Part shown: positions 13,380-19,870 of the stretch, in pieces
How the letters are laid out: each line of letters begins with the position of its first letter
Numbering within the stretch: the stretch's first letter is position 1
Assembly (NCBI RefSeq): GCF_017603965.1
Contig: NZ_CP071956.1
Coordinates: 1-20,156 of the forward strand
Direction: 5' to 3'
Length of the DNA stretch: 20,156 nt
Source of the DNA: Xanthomonas fragariae
Lineage (GTDB): Bacteria > Pseudomonadota > Gammaproteobacteria > Xanthomonadales > Xanthomonadaceae
Program-made: the position numbers and the translations under genes
Notes under the pieces: generated by a model
Told to the model about the DNA's origin: nothing
Database searches by the model: none
What the model saw: only the letters and a program-made list of their open reading frames with translations

Positions 13380-15278
13380 TCAGCGGGTCATTACAGGGCC
13401 TTGGCGGACCTGCGCCTGCATTTGTTCTTGCAACTGCTGCTGCTCTTGCAATTGCTGCTGCGCGTACAGTTCATTGCCTTGCTGCACCATCTTCTGTCCT
13501 TCTGGAGATTGAGTAAATTCGAGGGCGATGCGATCCAGCGCCTTGCTGTCGCCTGCCAGCGCCGCCGCGTAGGCACGGTCCAGGTACGGGTCGTTGAACG
13601 GGCCCTTGGGTGTTTGAGAAGCTGGCTGATCCTCATCCAGCATCGCCCCGCGAGAACGAGGAGACAGACCCCGAGACGGGGCTTGCCACGCTTCGATGTG
13701 CTTATCGACATGGAGTTTGGGCGACCCCGGCTCTTGACTCAGATTGAGGCGAACCCACTTGGCATTGATTTCACCGCCTTGCTGCTCTACCTCCTTGCTT
13801 AAGGCTTTGGCAACCTGCGCCAAACCTTCAGGCACATTCTTCTCCGCCCAGTGACCTTGCTCCGAAATGGCTCGGCGGAGTCGCTCAGTGACGAATTGCC
13901 CAGGATTGCCGTACTGGTTCCGCGCCAAGCCCCGCGCCGAAGTCTTGACCTCGTAGAACTCCAACTCTCCGGCCGGATTGCGCCCAACCAGATCAATGCC
14001 GTGGCCGGACTTGTTCTTGATGGCCACGATGTCCGTGTACCCGGCTTCGACCAGATCGCGGGTCATGACTGCTTCGCCGATGTCGCCCAGTTCGCGGCGC
14101 CCCAACGCCTTGGGGTCGATACCTTTCAGGGTAGCGTTGAGTGCATCGTCGAAGGAGGTCTTGCCGTCGAAGATGGTCTTGTCCATCTTGACGAGTTGGC
14201 CCAATTCCTTCGGCGTAAAGCCGCCAACCTTGAGCATCGCGTCAAGGTTGCCAGTCGCACGGCCGGCTTCGACCAAACGCAGCAACTGGCCCTCGTCGCG
14301 GGCCACGCCCATACTGCCGCGTAGCGCCTGCGCGCCATGTTCGGCGACGTTGCCACCCTTGGACATGGCGCGGCCGACATCGTCCAGATGCTCGGCGACG
14401 ATGTGGGCGTTATCTGGCGTGAGTTCGTCTAACGCTTTGGCGACCTTGCCAAACTTGCCCAGCTTGGCCACCGGCACCAACGTGGCCGCGACCTCGATAC
14501 CGACAGCGCCGGCATTGCCGCCCAGATACTCGGCTTCCTTACCTTCGGCACGGGCTTTGTTAAAGCCGGTTTCCCACTCGGTGAGTTCTTTGCGCGCCCA
14601 TTTCTGCGCGTCGGTGAGTGGTTTGCTCGGGTCCTCCGCGACCTCGGCGGCGTACATCTTTGCCGTACCGATCAGCAGGTCGCGGTAGTTCTCGTTGGTA
14701 GCGAATCGGTGTGCGGCTTTGCCGAGATCGACGAATTCGCCCAGCGTGTTGATCGCGTGCGTTGCGGCACCCTTGGACATGCCATAGTGGAATTGCGTGG
14801 AGCCGACTACATGGCCTGCTGAGCCTGCGGCAGCTCGCTCAAGGGAGCTCCGATCAACATCGGCTGAGACTTCCTGCATTCGCCGCTGCGCTGTAGCAAG
14901 CCCATCACTGATCTGCTTATCGACCCAGCCCGTTGCTTTTTGCGTGAACTCGCCCGCTTGCTCCCCGAGGCGCTCAACGCGGCTATCGGTGATGTTGGCT
15001 GTGTCCAGCGCGTCGTCAAAGCGATCCTTTTCGTGCTCTGAGAGGCAGGCGCCGACGGCGTCGATTAGCGGCTTGAACTGAGGCTTGCCATCGCGGTCTT
15101 TGAAGGCGGGAGAGGTCACCATATCCTCAACCAGCCGTTCGGCGTCGATGCCACCGAGAGTCTGATTGCGCAGGATCAGGCGTTGGGACTCATAAGCAAG
15201 CGGATCGACCCGCCCATGCTCGTCGGTGGCATACAGCAACGCGGCAACATCGTTGCTGTCGGCTCTGTCAGTGGCCAT
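13380..15278 (-). CDS. Toxin/effector-like protein with PD-(D/E)XK nuclease core and glutamine-rich tail
   Basis: 632 residues, ATG 15278 with GGGAG upstream. Residues 1-140: charged helical N-terminal region, no signal peptide. Residues 150-290: Ala/Gly-rich helical 'pretoxin'-like region (GNAGAVGIEVAATLVPVAKL). Residues 396-450: RRELGDIGEAVMTRDLVEAG, then GHGIDLVGRN and ELEFYEVKTSARG; Glu402, Asp429 and the Glu443-x-Lys445 pair fit a restriction-endonuclease-fold active site. Residues 530-560: Ser/Pro/Gly linker. Residues 560-632: FNDPYLDRAYAAALAGDSKA, LDRIALEFTQSPEGQKMVQQ, then a Gln-rich tail ending RQGPVMTR. The linker, small C-terminal module and Q-rich tail are reminiscent of the XVIPCD signal of Xanthomonadales type IV effectors, though the match is not certain. 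Likely an interbacterial DNase; the secretion route must be encoded elsewhere. Followed by its putative immunity gene. Confidence 0.68.
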   Translation of the reverse strand: MATDRADSNDVAALLYATDEHGRVDPLAYESQRLILRNQTLGGIDAERLVEDMVTSPAFKDRDGKPQFKPLIDAVGACLSEHEKDRFDDALDTANITDSRVERLGEQAGEFTQKATGWVDKQISDGLATAQRRMQEVSADVDRSSLERAAAGSAGHVVGSTQFHYGMSKGAATHAINTLGEFVDLGKAAHRFATNENYRDLLIGTAKMYAAEVAEDPSKPLTDAQKWARKELTEWETGFNKARAEGKEAEYLGGNAGAVGIEVAATLVPVAKLGKFGKVAKALDELTPDNAHIVAEHLDDVGRAMSKGGNVAEHGAQALRGSMGVARDEGQLLRLVEAGRATGNLDAMLKVGGFTPKELGQLVKMDKTIFDGKTSFDDALNATLKGIDPKALGRRELGDIGEAVMTRDLVEAGYTDIVAIKNKSGHGIDLVGRNPAGELEFYEVKTSARGLARNQYGNPGQFVTERLRRAISEQGHWAEKNVPEGLAQVAKALSKEVEQQGGEINAKWVRLNLSQEPGSPKLHVDKHIEAWQAPSRGLSPRSRGAMLDEDQPASQTPKGPFNDPYLDRAYAAALAGDSKALDRIALEFTQSPEGQKMVQQGNELYAQQQLQEQQQLQEQMQAQVRQGPVMTR

Positions 15279-15345
15279 TCGGTGCTCCCTGTCGCCCTTC
15301 GCGTGACTAGGAGTCTAGCCAAAGATGGACTCTGGTCCTACTTTC

Positions 15346-15370
15346 CTGCGGTAGGGATATTCCTACGCAG
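15346..15370. promoter_or_regulatory. Inverted repeat upstream of the effector operon
   Basis: CTGCGgTAGG (15346-15355) and CCTACGCAG (15362-15370) form an inverted repeat with one bulge around a 6-base centre, about 70-90 bases upstream of the effector start. GGACtctgGTCC at 15328-15339 is a second small palindrome. Candidate operator for the toxin gene; it could also be an old IS end, since an IS5-type remnant abuts it. Confidence 0.35.
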
Positions 15371-15373
15371 TCA

Positions 15374-15628
15374 TCAGAAACCGACCCGGCGGCAGTGAGG
15401 TGGAGCGAATTGCTGGTGTCTCGGACAGGGGACGATGGCCTGCACCCACTTCGCCCCCAGCACGGCGCTAAAGGATGACCATCCCATCGCCCGCATCCAG
15501 GCACGCAAAAACGCGATCCAGCGCAGGTTGTAGCCAGCGGCGCAGCCCAGCACGTGCAGCGCATCGCTTTGTGCACCTTTCAGCCTGCAGCGACGCAACC
15601 GGCAGTCGTCTTTCAGATGTCCGATCAC
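15374..15628 (-). pseudogene. 3' remnant of an IS5-family transposase
   Basis: The frame reads VIGHLKDDCRLRRCRLKGAQ, then SDALHVLGCAAGYNLRWIAF and LRAWMRAMG, the C-terminal block of IS5-family (IS1478-like) transposases, with the conserved GHLK-x-D and LKG motifs; stop at 15374. Everything upstream, including the catalytic Asp residues, is gone. It is cut at 15628 by the inverted repeat of the next element. Confidence 0.8.
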
Positions 15629-16463
15629 GAGGGTCGGCAGGGATTCGTGTAAAAAGCAGCCAATGATGAGGTGAGGTAATGACAACCGAAGTTTCGATCC
15701 CGAACATGCGATGGGATCTGGCGGCTCTTTGCGACCATGTGCGACGGCTGTTTGGTGACGACCAGCAACGGATCGTGTCCAACTGCATCCGGTCCGTAGT
15801 GAACCGTCGCGAGTTCAGTCGCCATCACTACAACGAAGCCATGCAGGCCATCGCAGCCAAAATCGAAGGCAGGCCTGACTACGAGGTCATGGCCGCCATG
15901 CTGGGCGCCTATGACAAGGAAACCGGCTCATCCGAGGACGCCTGGTTCATCGCCTATCTCAACATCGTGGCCTGCGTGCACAACACGCGGGCAGTCGCCG
16001 ACAACCTAGTGCACCTGGTCTACTTCGCCACAGGCATGAACCTTGACAACGCAACGCGTATCGAGGAAAGAGCGATCAGCTGGCACAAGGTCAAGGACAA
16101 GCTTCTTTCACCCCAACTCGTTGAGGACCTGAAGAACTTGCATTCACATGAGGATTTCAGGTATCTGGCAGCCTTAGACAACCACTGCAAGCATCGCGGC
16201 ATCGTGGATGTGGGCTTCTCCGTGAGCGAAGCCGATGCCGCTCATGGTATGCGAATCAATGCTTTCACCTACGAAGGCACCAATTACCCGCAGCGATGGG
16301 TCAGGCCGCTACTGGTTGCCGAATACAAGCGACAGGAAACCCAGATTATGTTGGCTGGAAATAACTTGAACGCCTATGTGGCTGGCCTCCACTCGAAGAT
16401 GCCGTAGACCTTGGCATGTCTCACTTGTGGCTCTTTCTTACACAAATCCCTGCCGACCCTCAT
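15627..16463. mobile_element. Transposase-less cassette between IS256-type inverted repeats
   Basis: The left end (15627-15664) and right end (16425-16463) are inverted copies: GAGGGTCGGCAGGGATT is identical in both (15629-15645 and the rc of 16461-16445), followed by c/t, GTGTAA, and a further partly matching run to AGCCA. The GTGTAA word inside the terminus is characteristic of IS256-family ends. About 835 bp lie between, with one intact gene and no transposase. It sits inside an IS5 remnant. Best read as a mobile insertion cassette mobilised in trans. No target duplication was found, so flanks may have rearranged. Confidence 0.7.
15679..16407 (+). CDS. Passenger gene of the IS256-type cassette, unknown function (242 aa)
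   Basis: GATGAGGTGAGGT gives a good ribosome site at ATG 15679. The protein (MTTEVSIPNMRWDLAALCDH) is soluble and mostly helical: LFGDDQQRIVSNCIRSVVNR; AWFIAYLNIVACVHNTRAVA; DNLVHLVYFATGMNLDNATR; and then FRYLAALDNHCKHRGIVDVG, followed by a small beta-rich C-terminus. The last helix with NHCKHRG recalls HEPN-like/Cthe_2314-type helical bundles, where a polar R/N/H cluster can act as an RNase site, but this is only a hint. It is the only gene between the inverted repeats, so it is cargo. Fresh, intact coding in a sea of pseudogenes suggests selection. Confidence 0.72.
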   Translation: MTTEVSIPNMRWDLAALCDHVRRLFGDDQQRIVSNCIRSVVNRREFSRHHYNEAMQAIAAKIEGRPDYEVMAAMLGAYDKETGSSEDAWFIAYLNIVACVHNTRAVADNLVHLVYFATGMNLDNATRIEERAISWHKVKDKLLSPQLVEDLKNLHSHEDFRYLAALDNHCKHRGIVDVGFSVSEADAAHGMRINAFTYEGTNYPQRWVRPLLVAEYKRQETQIMLAGNNLNAYVAGLHSKMP

Positions 16464-16624
16464 GTTGGACTGGATCAAGGACTTCAACGATCGTGCCAAG
16501 AAAGCCGCAGCTTGATTTACATCGATCCGCAAGACAGTTGCAGCGTGCCGAACCTCAAAAGGGGTGAGGTAGTGGATGAGCCGATGGAAGCGCCGTTTTA
16601 TCCGATAACTTCATGTTTTCACAA

Positions 16625-16674
16625 AATAAATCCGATTCTGCGAGTCATTTTTACACGTATGTCGGCTGAACACC
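16625..16674 (+). repeat. Tn3-type terminal repeat, copy 1
   Basis: Shares ACGTATGTCGGCTGAAC with copy 2 (16950-16965) and, before that, AAATCC-AT-TG-GAG-ATT-TTA with scattered substitutions. Ends ..GAACACCC instead of ..GAACCCC, so it is degenerate or belongs to a sister element. Confidence 0.65.
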
Positions 16675-16675
16675 C

Positions 16676-16876
16676 AATGCCGTCATCTTCTACAACGTGG
16701 TCGAACAGACCCGGATCATGAAGTCTCTGATGCGGCAGGGGTGGAAGATCACGCGGGAGGACGTGGCTTTCCTCAGCCCGTACGTGACCAGCCATGTGAA
16801 GCGCTTCGGGGATTAACTGATTGATGTGGAGGCGGTCCCGGAACCGTATGAGACTGAACTGGCATTAGTCGTGTAG
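16676..16876 (+). pseudogene. 3' remnant of a Tn3-family transposase
   Basis: The frame reads NAVIFYNVVEQTRIMKSLMR, QGWKITREDVAFLSPYVTSH, VKRFGD, then TAA at 16814-16816, and continues LIDVEAVPEPYETELALVV to TAG 16876. The LSPY-x-T-x-H-x-x-RFGDY motif is the C-terminal signature of TnpA; here the Tyr codon has become TAA. Only the final 65 or so residues of a roughly 1000-residue protein remain. Confidence 0.78.
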
Positions 16877-16913
16877 TTTTGTTGCGCTAAAATATCCGCT
16901 AACTCACTGATGC

Positions 16914-16968
16914 AATGAATGAAATCCAATCTTGTGAGCTATTGTTAGACGTATGTCGGCTGAACCCC
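16914..16968 (+). repeat. Tn3-type terminal repeat, copy 2 (transposon end)
   Basis: The terminus on the minus strand reads GGGGTTCAGCCGACATACGT, beginning with the GGGG typical of Tn3-family ends, and continues through about 38-55 bases that match copy 1. It follows the tnpA stop by about 40 bases, as expected. Confidence 0.75.
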
Positions 16969-17082
16969 GGCCCGGGCTGGTCGATCCCATAGGCTTGTTC
17001 ACTGCTGCCCCACGCCCGTCGCTCCATGTCCTTGAGCCATCGTTGTATCGGGTCATGGTGACCCATCACAAAAGGGGAAGTT

Positions 17083-17418
17083 ATGAAGATTTTTGCACTT
17101 GCCGCAATTGCGGCCGTCCTGGCGTCTGGCTGTGCGTCAACCAAGAACTGGTCCGCTACTGGTGGCAGCCGCGCAGACGCAACCGTAAAGCTTTCGTACG
17201 AATACACCGCGTTCGAGAAACCACAAACTAACGAGATGGAGGCGGTCAATCTAGCTACGTCCCGGTGTAAGACGTGGGGCTATACCGGTGCTGAGGCATT
17301 TGGTGGCACTACGCAACAGTGCAATATGCCTGGTGGCATGAGTGGCTGCCAGCGCTTCCTCGTTACGAAGGAGTTTCAGTGCATAGGCATGGGCAACAAA
17401 GAGCCAGACGACAAGTGA
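17083..17418 (+). CDS. YecR-like lipoprotein
   Basis: 111 residues with AAAGGGGAAG just before the ATG. Signal peptide MKIFALAAIAAVLASGC with lipobox LASGC (lipidated Cys17). The mature part (GGSRADATVKLSYEYTAFEK, then EAVNLATSRCKTWGYTGAEA, FGGTTQQCNMPGG, CQRFLVTKEFQCIGMG) follows the YecR-like family pattern of strand, helix, WGY, FGG, and paired Cys residues. It would sit in the cell envelope. YecR function is unclear in general. On this plasmid it stands alone between transposon debris and repA, so it may be captured cargo; an entry- or phage-exclusion role is possible but unsupported. Confidence 0.8.
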   Translation: MKIFALAAIAAVLASGCASTKNWSATGGSRADATVKLSYEYTAFEKPQTNEMEAVNLATSRCKTWGYTGAEAFGGTTQQCNMPGGMSGCQRFLVTKEFQCIGMGNKEPDDK

Positions 17419-17569
17419 CGGAAGTGCCCGCTTCGCGGGTCGGCTTATCCGCATATCATCTTCTGGTGCTCGCATACGATTCATGGGGCGGCAGTGTCCA
17501 GTTCCGTCGCCGATGAGAGCCCAGTTGGCAGGCTTTTCGTAGAAGTTCAAAAGCGCGGAGGCTCCGCCA

Positions 17570-18895
17570 TTAGTAGTACGCACGCACTTGTCTCACGGCG
17601 AGGGTGGCTGGTTTTCCGGCCCGATACCAGCTCGCCCGGCTCATTCCAAGGGCCTCCCAAGGCTTCTGACGGGTCAAGGACGCCTGTTCGTAGATTTCCC
17701 GGTCTACCGCACCGGCGGCGCGTCTGCGCGCTTCCTCGCGCTTCCTGTGGCGTTCTGCGGCCTCGGCCTGGCTAACGATGGTTTTAAGCTGCCGCTGTTC
17801 CTCGGTGGTGATCCTGAACAGGTTGATAAGGGTGTCGTTCTTGGGCGTGTAAAGTGGCGTGAACTCATTGCCGCCAAGGGTGACTTTCTCGCCGGCCTCG
17901 TAGGCTTTGGCCTTGCTGTAGAGCGTCATCAGCTCCTTGGAGCGGTAGGACCATGCGGGGTCCAGTTCGCCGGCCAGCGCGGCCGCTTCGTGGTACATCG
18001 CGCTACTGTGAGTCGCGCCGGACAGCAGCAGGAAGTTGAGACGCCAGAAAAGGTGCTGCATGCGCTCGCCTTCGCTGACGCCGCCGCGTAGCTCGGCCAG
18101 CTTGCGGAGATCCTCCAGGCGATCCCATGCGAGCTGCCGGCCGGAGAAGCCGCGCAGGTTGTCGCTCTTGCCGCCTGGCAGCAGCTTGAGCTGCCAGCGT
18201 TCGGCGCGGTCGCGGCGCTGCTGCTCGACGGTCCAGCGCGCCACGGGCAGCAGCATTTCGGCAAGGTACTCGAAGCTGTAGCGGATCGGCTCGCCATCCT
18301 GGCCAGCCTCGACGTGGACGACGCGGCACACGTTGCCGCTCTTGGTGTTCACGGTATCGACCAGGCGCAGCACGCGCGAGGCGTCCTTGGCCTGCGGATC
18401 GGCACCAAGGCCGGCCAGGCGGTCCACTAGGTAGCGTTGGCAGGCATTCCAGCGGGGCAGCGCCTGCCGCGGAATGGTGCCGTCCAGGAGCCATTTGGCT
18501 TGGATGCCGCGGCCGCTGTAGACCAGCAGCGAGGGCGCGGGAATGCCCTCCTGGGCGCAGTAGAACAGCACGGCCGACGCCAGGGCCTCGGGCCGGCGGC
18601 CGGCGGCCCACGGCTGCCGGTAGGTGTCCAGGTCCGCGAACAACAGGCCAATGCGCGCCAGGTTCACCACGCGCCGATTTGGCCGCATGAACTCGGCCTG
18701 GGTCAGCCACGTGTCGCGGGTTGGGTCGACCATGCTTAGCACGGCCGGCATGGCGGTCAGGCGGTAGGAGTCCTGGCGCTTCTCGCCACGCACATCGACC
18801 AGGAGGGAGAAAAACCCGGTCCTGGTCGTGTCGTGGTACGTCTTCGCCTCATCGTCCGAGCCGAACAGCGCGAGTTGTGCTGCCGAAATAGCCAT
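17570..18895 (-). CDS. repA: RepA replication initiator with primase-like (AEP/RepB-type) core
   Basis: 441 residues, ATG 18895 with GGGGGATC upstream. FADLD (86-90) looks like the acidic metal motif; VYSGRGIQAKWLLDG (126-140) matches the SGxGxxxxW motif; RVLRLVDTVNTKSGN (174-188) matches the R-x-x-(G/D)-T-x-N-x-K motif of archaeo-eukaryotic-primase-type plasmid replicases. The middle is helical and basic. C-terminal residues about 375-441 include an Arg/Glu coil (AERHRKREEARRRAAGAVDR) and an HTH (PWEALGMSRASWYRAGKPAT), likely origin binding. The combination repA plus parABC resembles IncP-6-type backbones (from memory, not searched). Transcribed leftward, away from oriV. Confidence 0.8.
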   Translation of the reverse strand: MAISAAQLALFGSDDEAKTYHDTTRTGFFSLLVDVRGEKRQDSYRLTAMPAVLSMVDPTRDTWLTQAEFMRPNRRVVNLARIGLLFADLDTYRQPWAAGRRPEALASAVLFYCAQEGIPAPSLLVYSGRGIQAKWLLDGTIPRQALPRWNACQRYLVDRLAGLGADPQAKDASRVLRLVDTVNTKSGNVCRVVHVEAGQDGEPIRYSFEYLAEMLLPVARWTVEQQRRDRAERWQLKLLPGGKSDNLRGFSGRQLAWDRLEDLRKLAELRGGVSEGERMQHLFWRLNFLLLSGATHSSAMYHEAAALAGELDPAWSYRSKELMTLYSKAKAYEAGEKVTLGGNEFTPLYTPKNDTLINLFRITTEEQRQLKTIVSQAEAAERHRKREEARRRAAGAVDREIYEQASLTRQKPWEALGMSRASWYRAGKPATLAVRQVRAYY

Positions 18896-18903
18896 GATCC
18901 CCC

Positions 18904-19066
18904 ATTCGCGCAGACGCGATTCGCGCAGACGCGCGGAAAACCGCGCGCGAGCGCTTGCAATTGGAGGGGTCTGGCCGTAGAATGTTTAGCTATACGCAAG
19001 CTGTTTCTACGGTGTTTGCCAGTCCCCAGTTCGCCAAAACGAGAGACGGTCAGACCCCAGTTATCC
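18904..19066. other. oriV: Probable replication origin (oriV) region
   Basis: Between repA and the par terminator. A perfect 15-bp tandem pair, ATTCGCGCAGACGCG, lies at 18904-18918 and 18919-18933. CAGTCCCCAGTTCGCC (19020-19035) and CAGACCCCAGTTATCC (19051-19066) are iteron-like copies 31 bp apart, and CAGACCCC occurs inverted at 18974-18967. CCGTAGAA (18975-18982) and TTCTACGG (19005-19012) are an 8-bp inverted repeat. This repeat density next to repA is what an iteron-type origin shows; it is not tested. Confidence 0.55.
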
Positions 19067-19100
19067 GCAAAGCCCCGTCGCCAAACGGGGCTTTTGCATT
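18955..19100 (+). ncRNA. Candidate small counter-transcript in the repA leader
   Basis: TTGCAA (18955-18960) and TAGAAT (18978-18983), 17 bases apart, form a consensus-like promoter on the plus strand. A transcript starting near 18990 would run opposite to repA and meet a good terminator with a U-run at 19085-19100, giving an RNA of roughly 105-110 nt. It could be an antisense copy-number RNA if the repA leader extends that far. Prediction only. Confidence 0.35.
19069..19094 (+). terminator. Intrinsic terminator between oriV and parC
   Basis: AAAGCCCCGT (19069-19078) and ACGGGGCTTT (19085-19094), a 10-bp stem with a 6-base loop, followed on the plus strand by TTGCATTT. On the minus strand it directly follows the parC stop, so it probably ends the par operon as well, with a weaker tail. 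Confidence 0.8.
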
Positions 19101-19101
19101 T

Positions 19102-19425
19102 CTAAGTCCCGGCTTCCGGTGCCACCCGGTTACCGATTCGCGTTGTCTTGCCACGGCCTACCGTCTTGGGAACCCAGCCCGTGGCCTCTGTCTCCCATTC
19201 CGTGATGCCGTTCTGTAGCAGAGTCGAAGCGGCTGCGTCGAAGGACTGGAAGTAGCGGGGACCGCCTCGATACTGGCCGAGAACGCTATCGTCCTTCCCA
19301 ATCCGCAAGATCACAACAAGCCCCTTCTCCGTTACGCCGATGCTGGCCGTCTGCACTTTGCCGAGCGCCATCAAGTCCTTGAACATCACCGGGCTTATGA
19401 CCGGCTTGGAATCAATCGTAATCAT
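19102..19425 (-). CDS. parC: ParC-like partition-associated protein
   Basis: 107 residues: MITIDSKPVISPVMFKDLMA, LGKVQTASIGVTEKGLVVIL, RIGKDDSVLGQYRGGPRYFQ, SFDAAASTLLQNGITEWETE. Small, beta-rich, likely single domain with a basic tail. A TAAGG lies before the ATG. Proteins with the LGQYRGGPRYFQSFDAA pattern occur downstream of parA-parB on small plasmids and are annotated as ParC-family partition-associated proteins (recalled, not searched); the biochemical role is not established. It follows the RHH gene by 82 bases that hold a 35-bp palindrome. Confidence 0.6.
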   Translation of the reverse strand: MITIDSKPVISPVMFKDLMALGKVQTASIGVTEKGLVVILRIGKDDSVLGQYRGGPRYFQSFDAAASTLLQNGITEWETEATGWVPKTVGRGKTTRIGNRVAPEAGT

Positions 19426-19484
19426 GCCGCACCTTAACCGGGTTGTCCAGCAATGTCGAAATTTGCATTTCCTAATCTCACATT

Positions 19485-19519
19485 TCTAGCGGCTAGATAG
19501 CCGCTATCTAGCCGCTAGA
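19485..19519. repeat. 35-bp palindrome over the parB-like stop codon
   Basis: Arms of 17 bp about a central C (19502): TCTAGCGGCTAGATAGC and its complement GCTATCTAGCCGCTAGA. It contains the TAGATAGC core of the repeats before parA, with C in place of A at one site. It covers the last codons and stop (19510-19508) of the RHH gene. Likely a binding site of that RHH protein (partition site or internal operator). Confidence 0.72.
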
Positions 19520-19870
19520 TTTCTGGTTCTCGTACAGGTCCAGCGCCAACTCTAGGACTTCCACCAGCAACAGCCCTTCCCTGGCTGCCACTTCGCGCAC
19601 GCGCCGGTCGAACTCGGGCGTTACGCGAGTAGCGAACTGGACTGTTCGGTTCGTGCGGCGGGTGGTGCGGCCATCCGGGCGGGCCGGGTCACGGGTAGGC
19701 GGCGTTTGCGACGGCTTGCTCTCCCGAGCGGGGCGAATGGGCCGGGCGGCCCGCTCGGCCGGCGTGGCCACGGGTGCCACCTCCGGCGCGGTCAGGTTGG
19801 TGCTAGCTTCATCCAGCGACGGCGGCGTGCCCAGCGTCGAGCGCCCTTTCAGTTTCGATACGTCAGCCAT
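19508..19870 (-). CDS. parB: Ribbon-helix-helix partition partner (ParB/ParG-like)
   Basis: 120 residues. The first 70 or so are disordered, Pro/Ala/Thr/Arg-rich (PARESKPSQTPPTRDPARPD). The C-terminal 48 residues (RTVQFATRVTPEFDRRVREV, AAREGLLLVEVLELALDLYE) form a ribbon-helix-helix domain: the beta strand TVQFATRV and two helices. A flexible tail plus RHH is the plan of ParG/Omega-type centromere-binding proteins, which stimulate ParA ATPase through the tail. The start overlaps the parA stop by 8 bases. Its likely targets are the CTAGATAGC repeats at both ends of the operon. Confidence 0.8.
   Translation of the reverse strand: MADVSKLKGRSTLGTPPSLDEASTNLTAPEVAPVATPAERAARPIRPARESKPSQTPPTRDPARPDGRTTRRTNRTVQFATRVTPEFDRRVREVAAREGLLLVEVLELALDLYENQKSSG

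Larger units (their letters stand above)
16464..16968. mobile_element. Debris of two Tn3-family transposon ends
   Basis: 16464-16624 has no recognisable gene (a 17-codon frame MLDWIKDFNDRAKKAAA and noise). At 16625-16674 lies a Tn3-type terminal repeat, then a 3' scrap of tnpA (16676-16876), then a second related terminal repeat ending GCTGAACCCC at 16968. Both ends point the same way, so one transposon end lies inside or beside another. Confidence 0.65.

Noticed and set aside
13978..14688. 236-codon plus-strand frame inside the effector gene
   Set aside because: Ser/Pro/Ala-rich antisense shadow of the effector, with no ribosome site and no domain.
17425..17450. Possible terminator after the lipoprotein gene (CCCGC-TTC-GCGGG)
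   Set aside because: Short stem with no T-run after it; not convincing as an intrinsic terminator.
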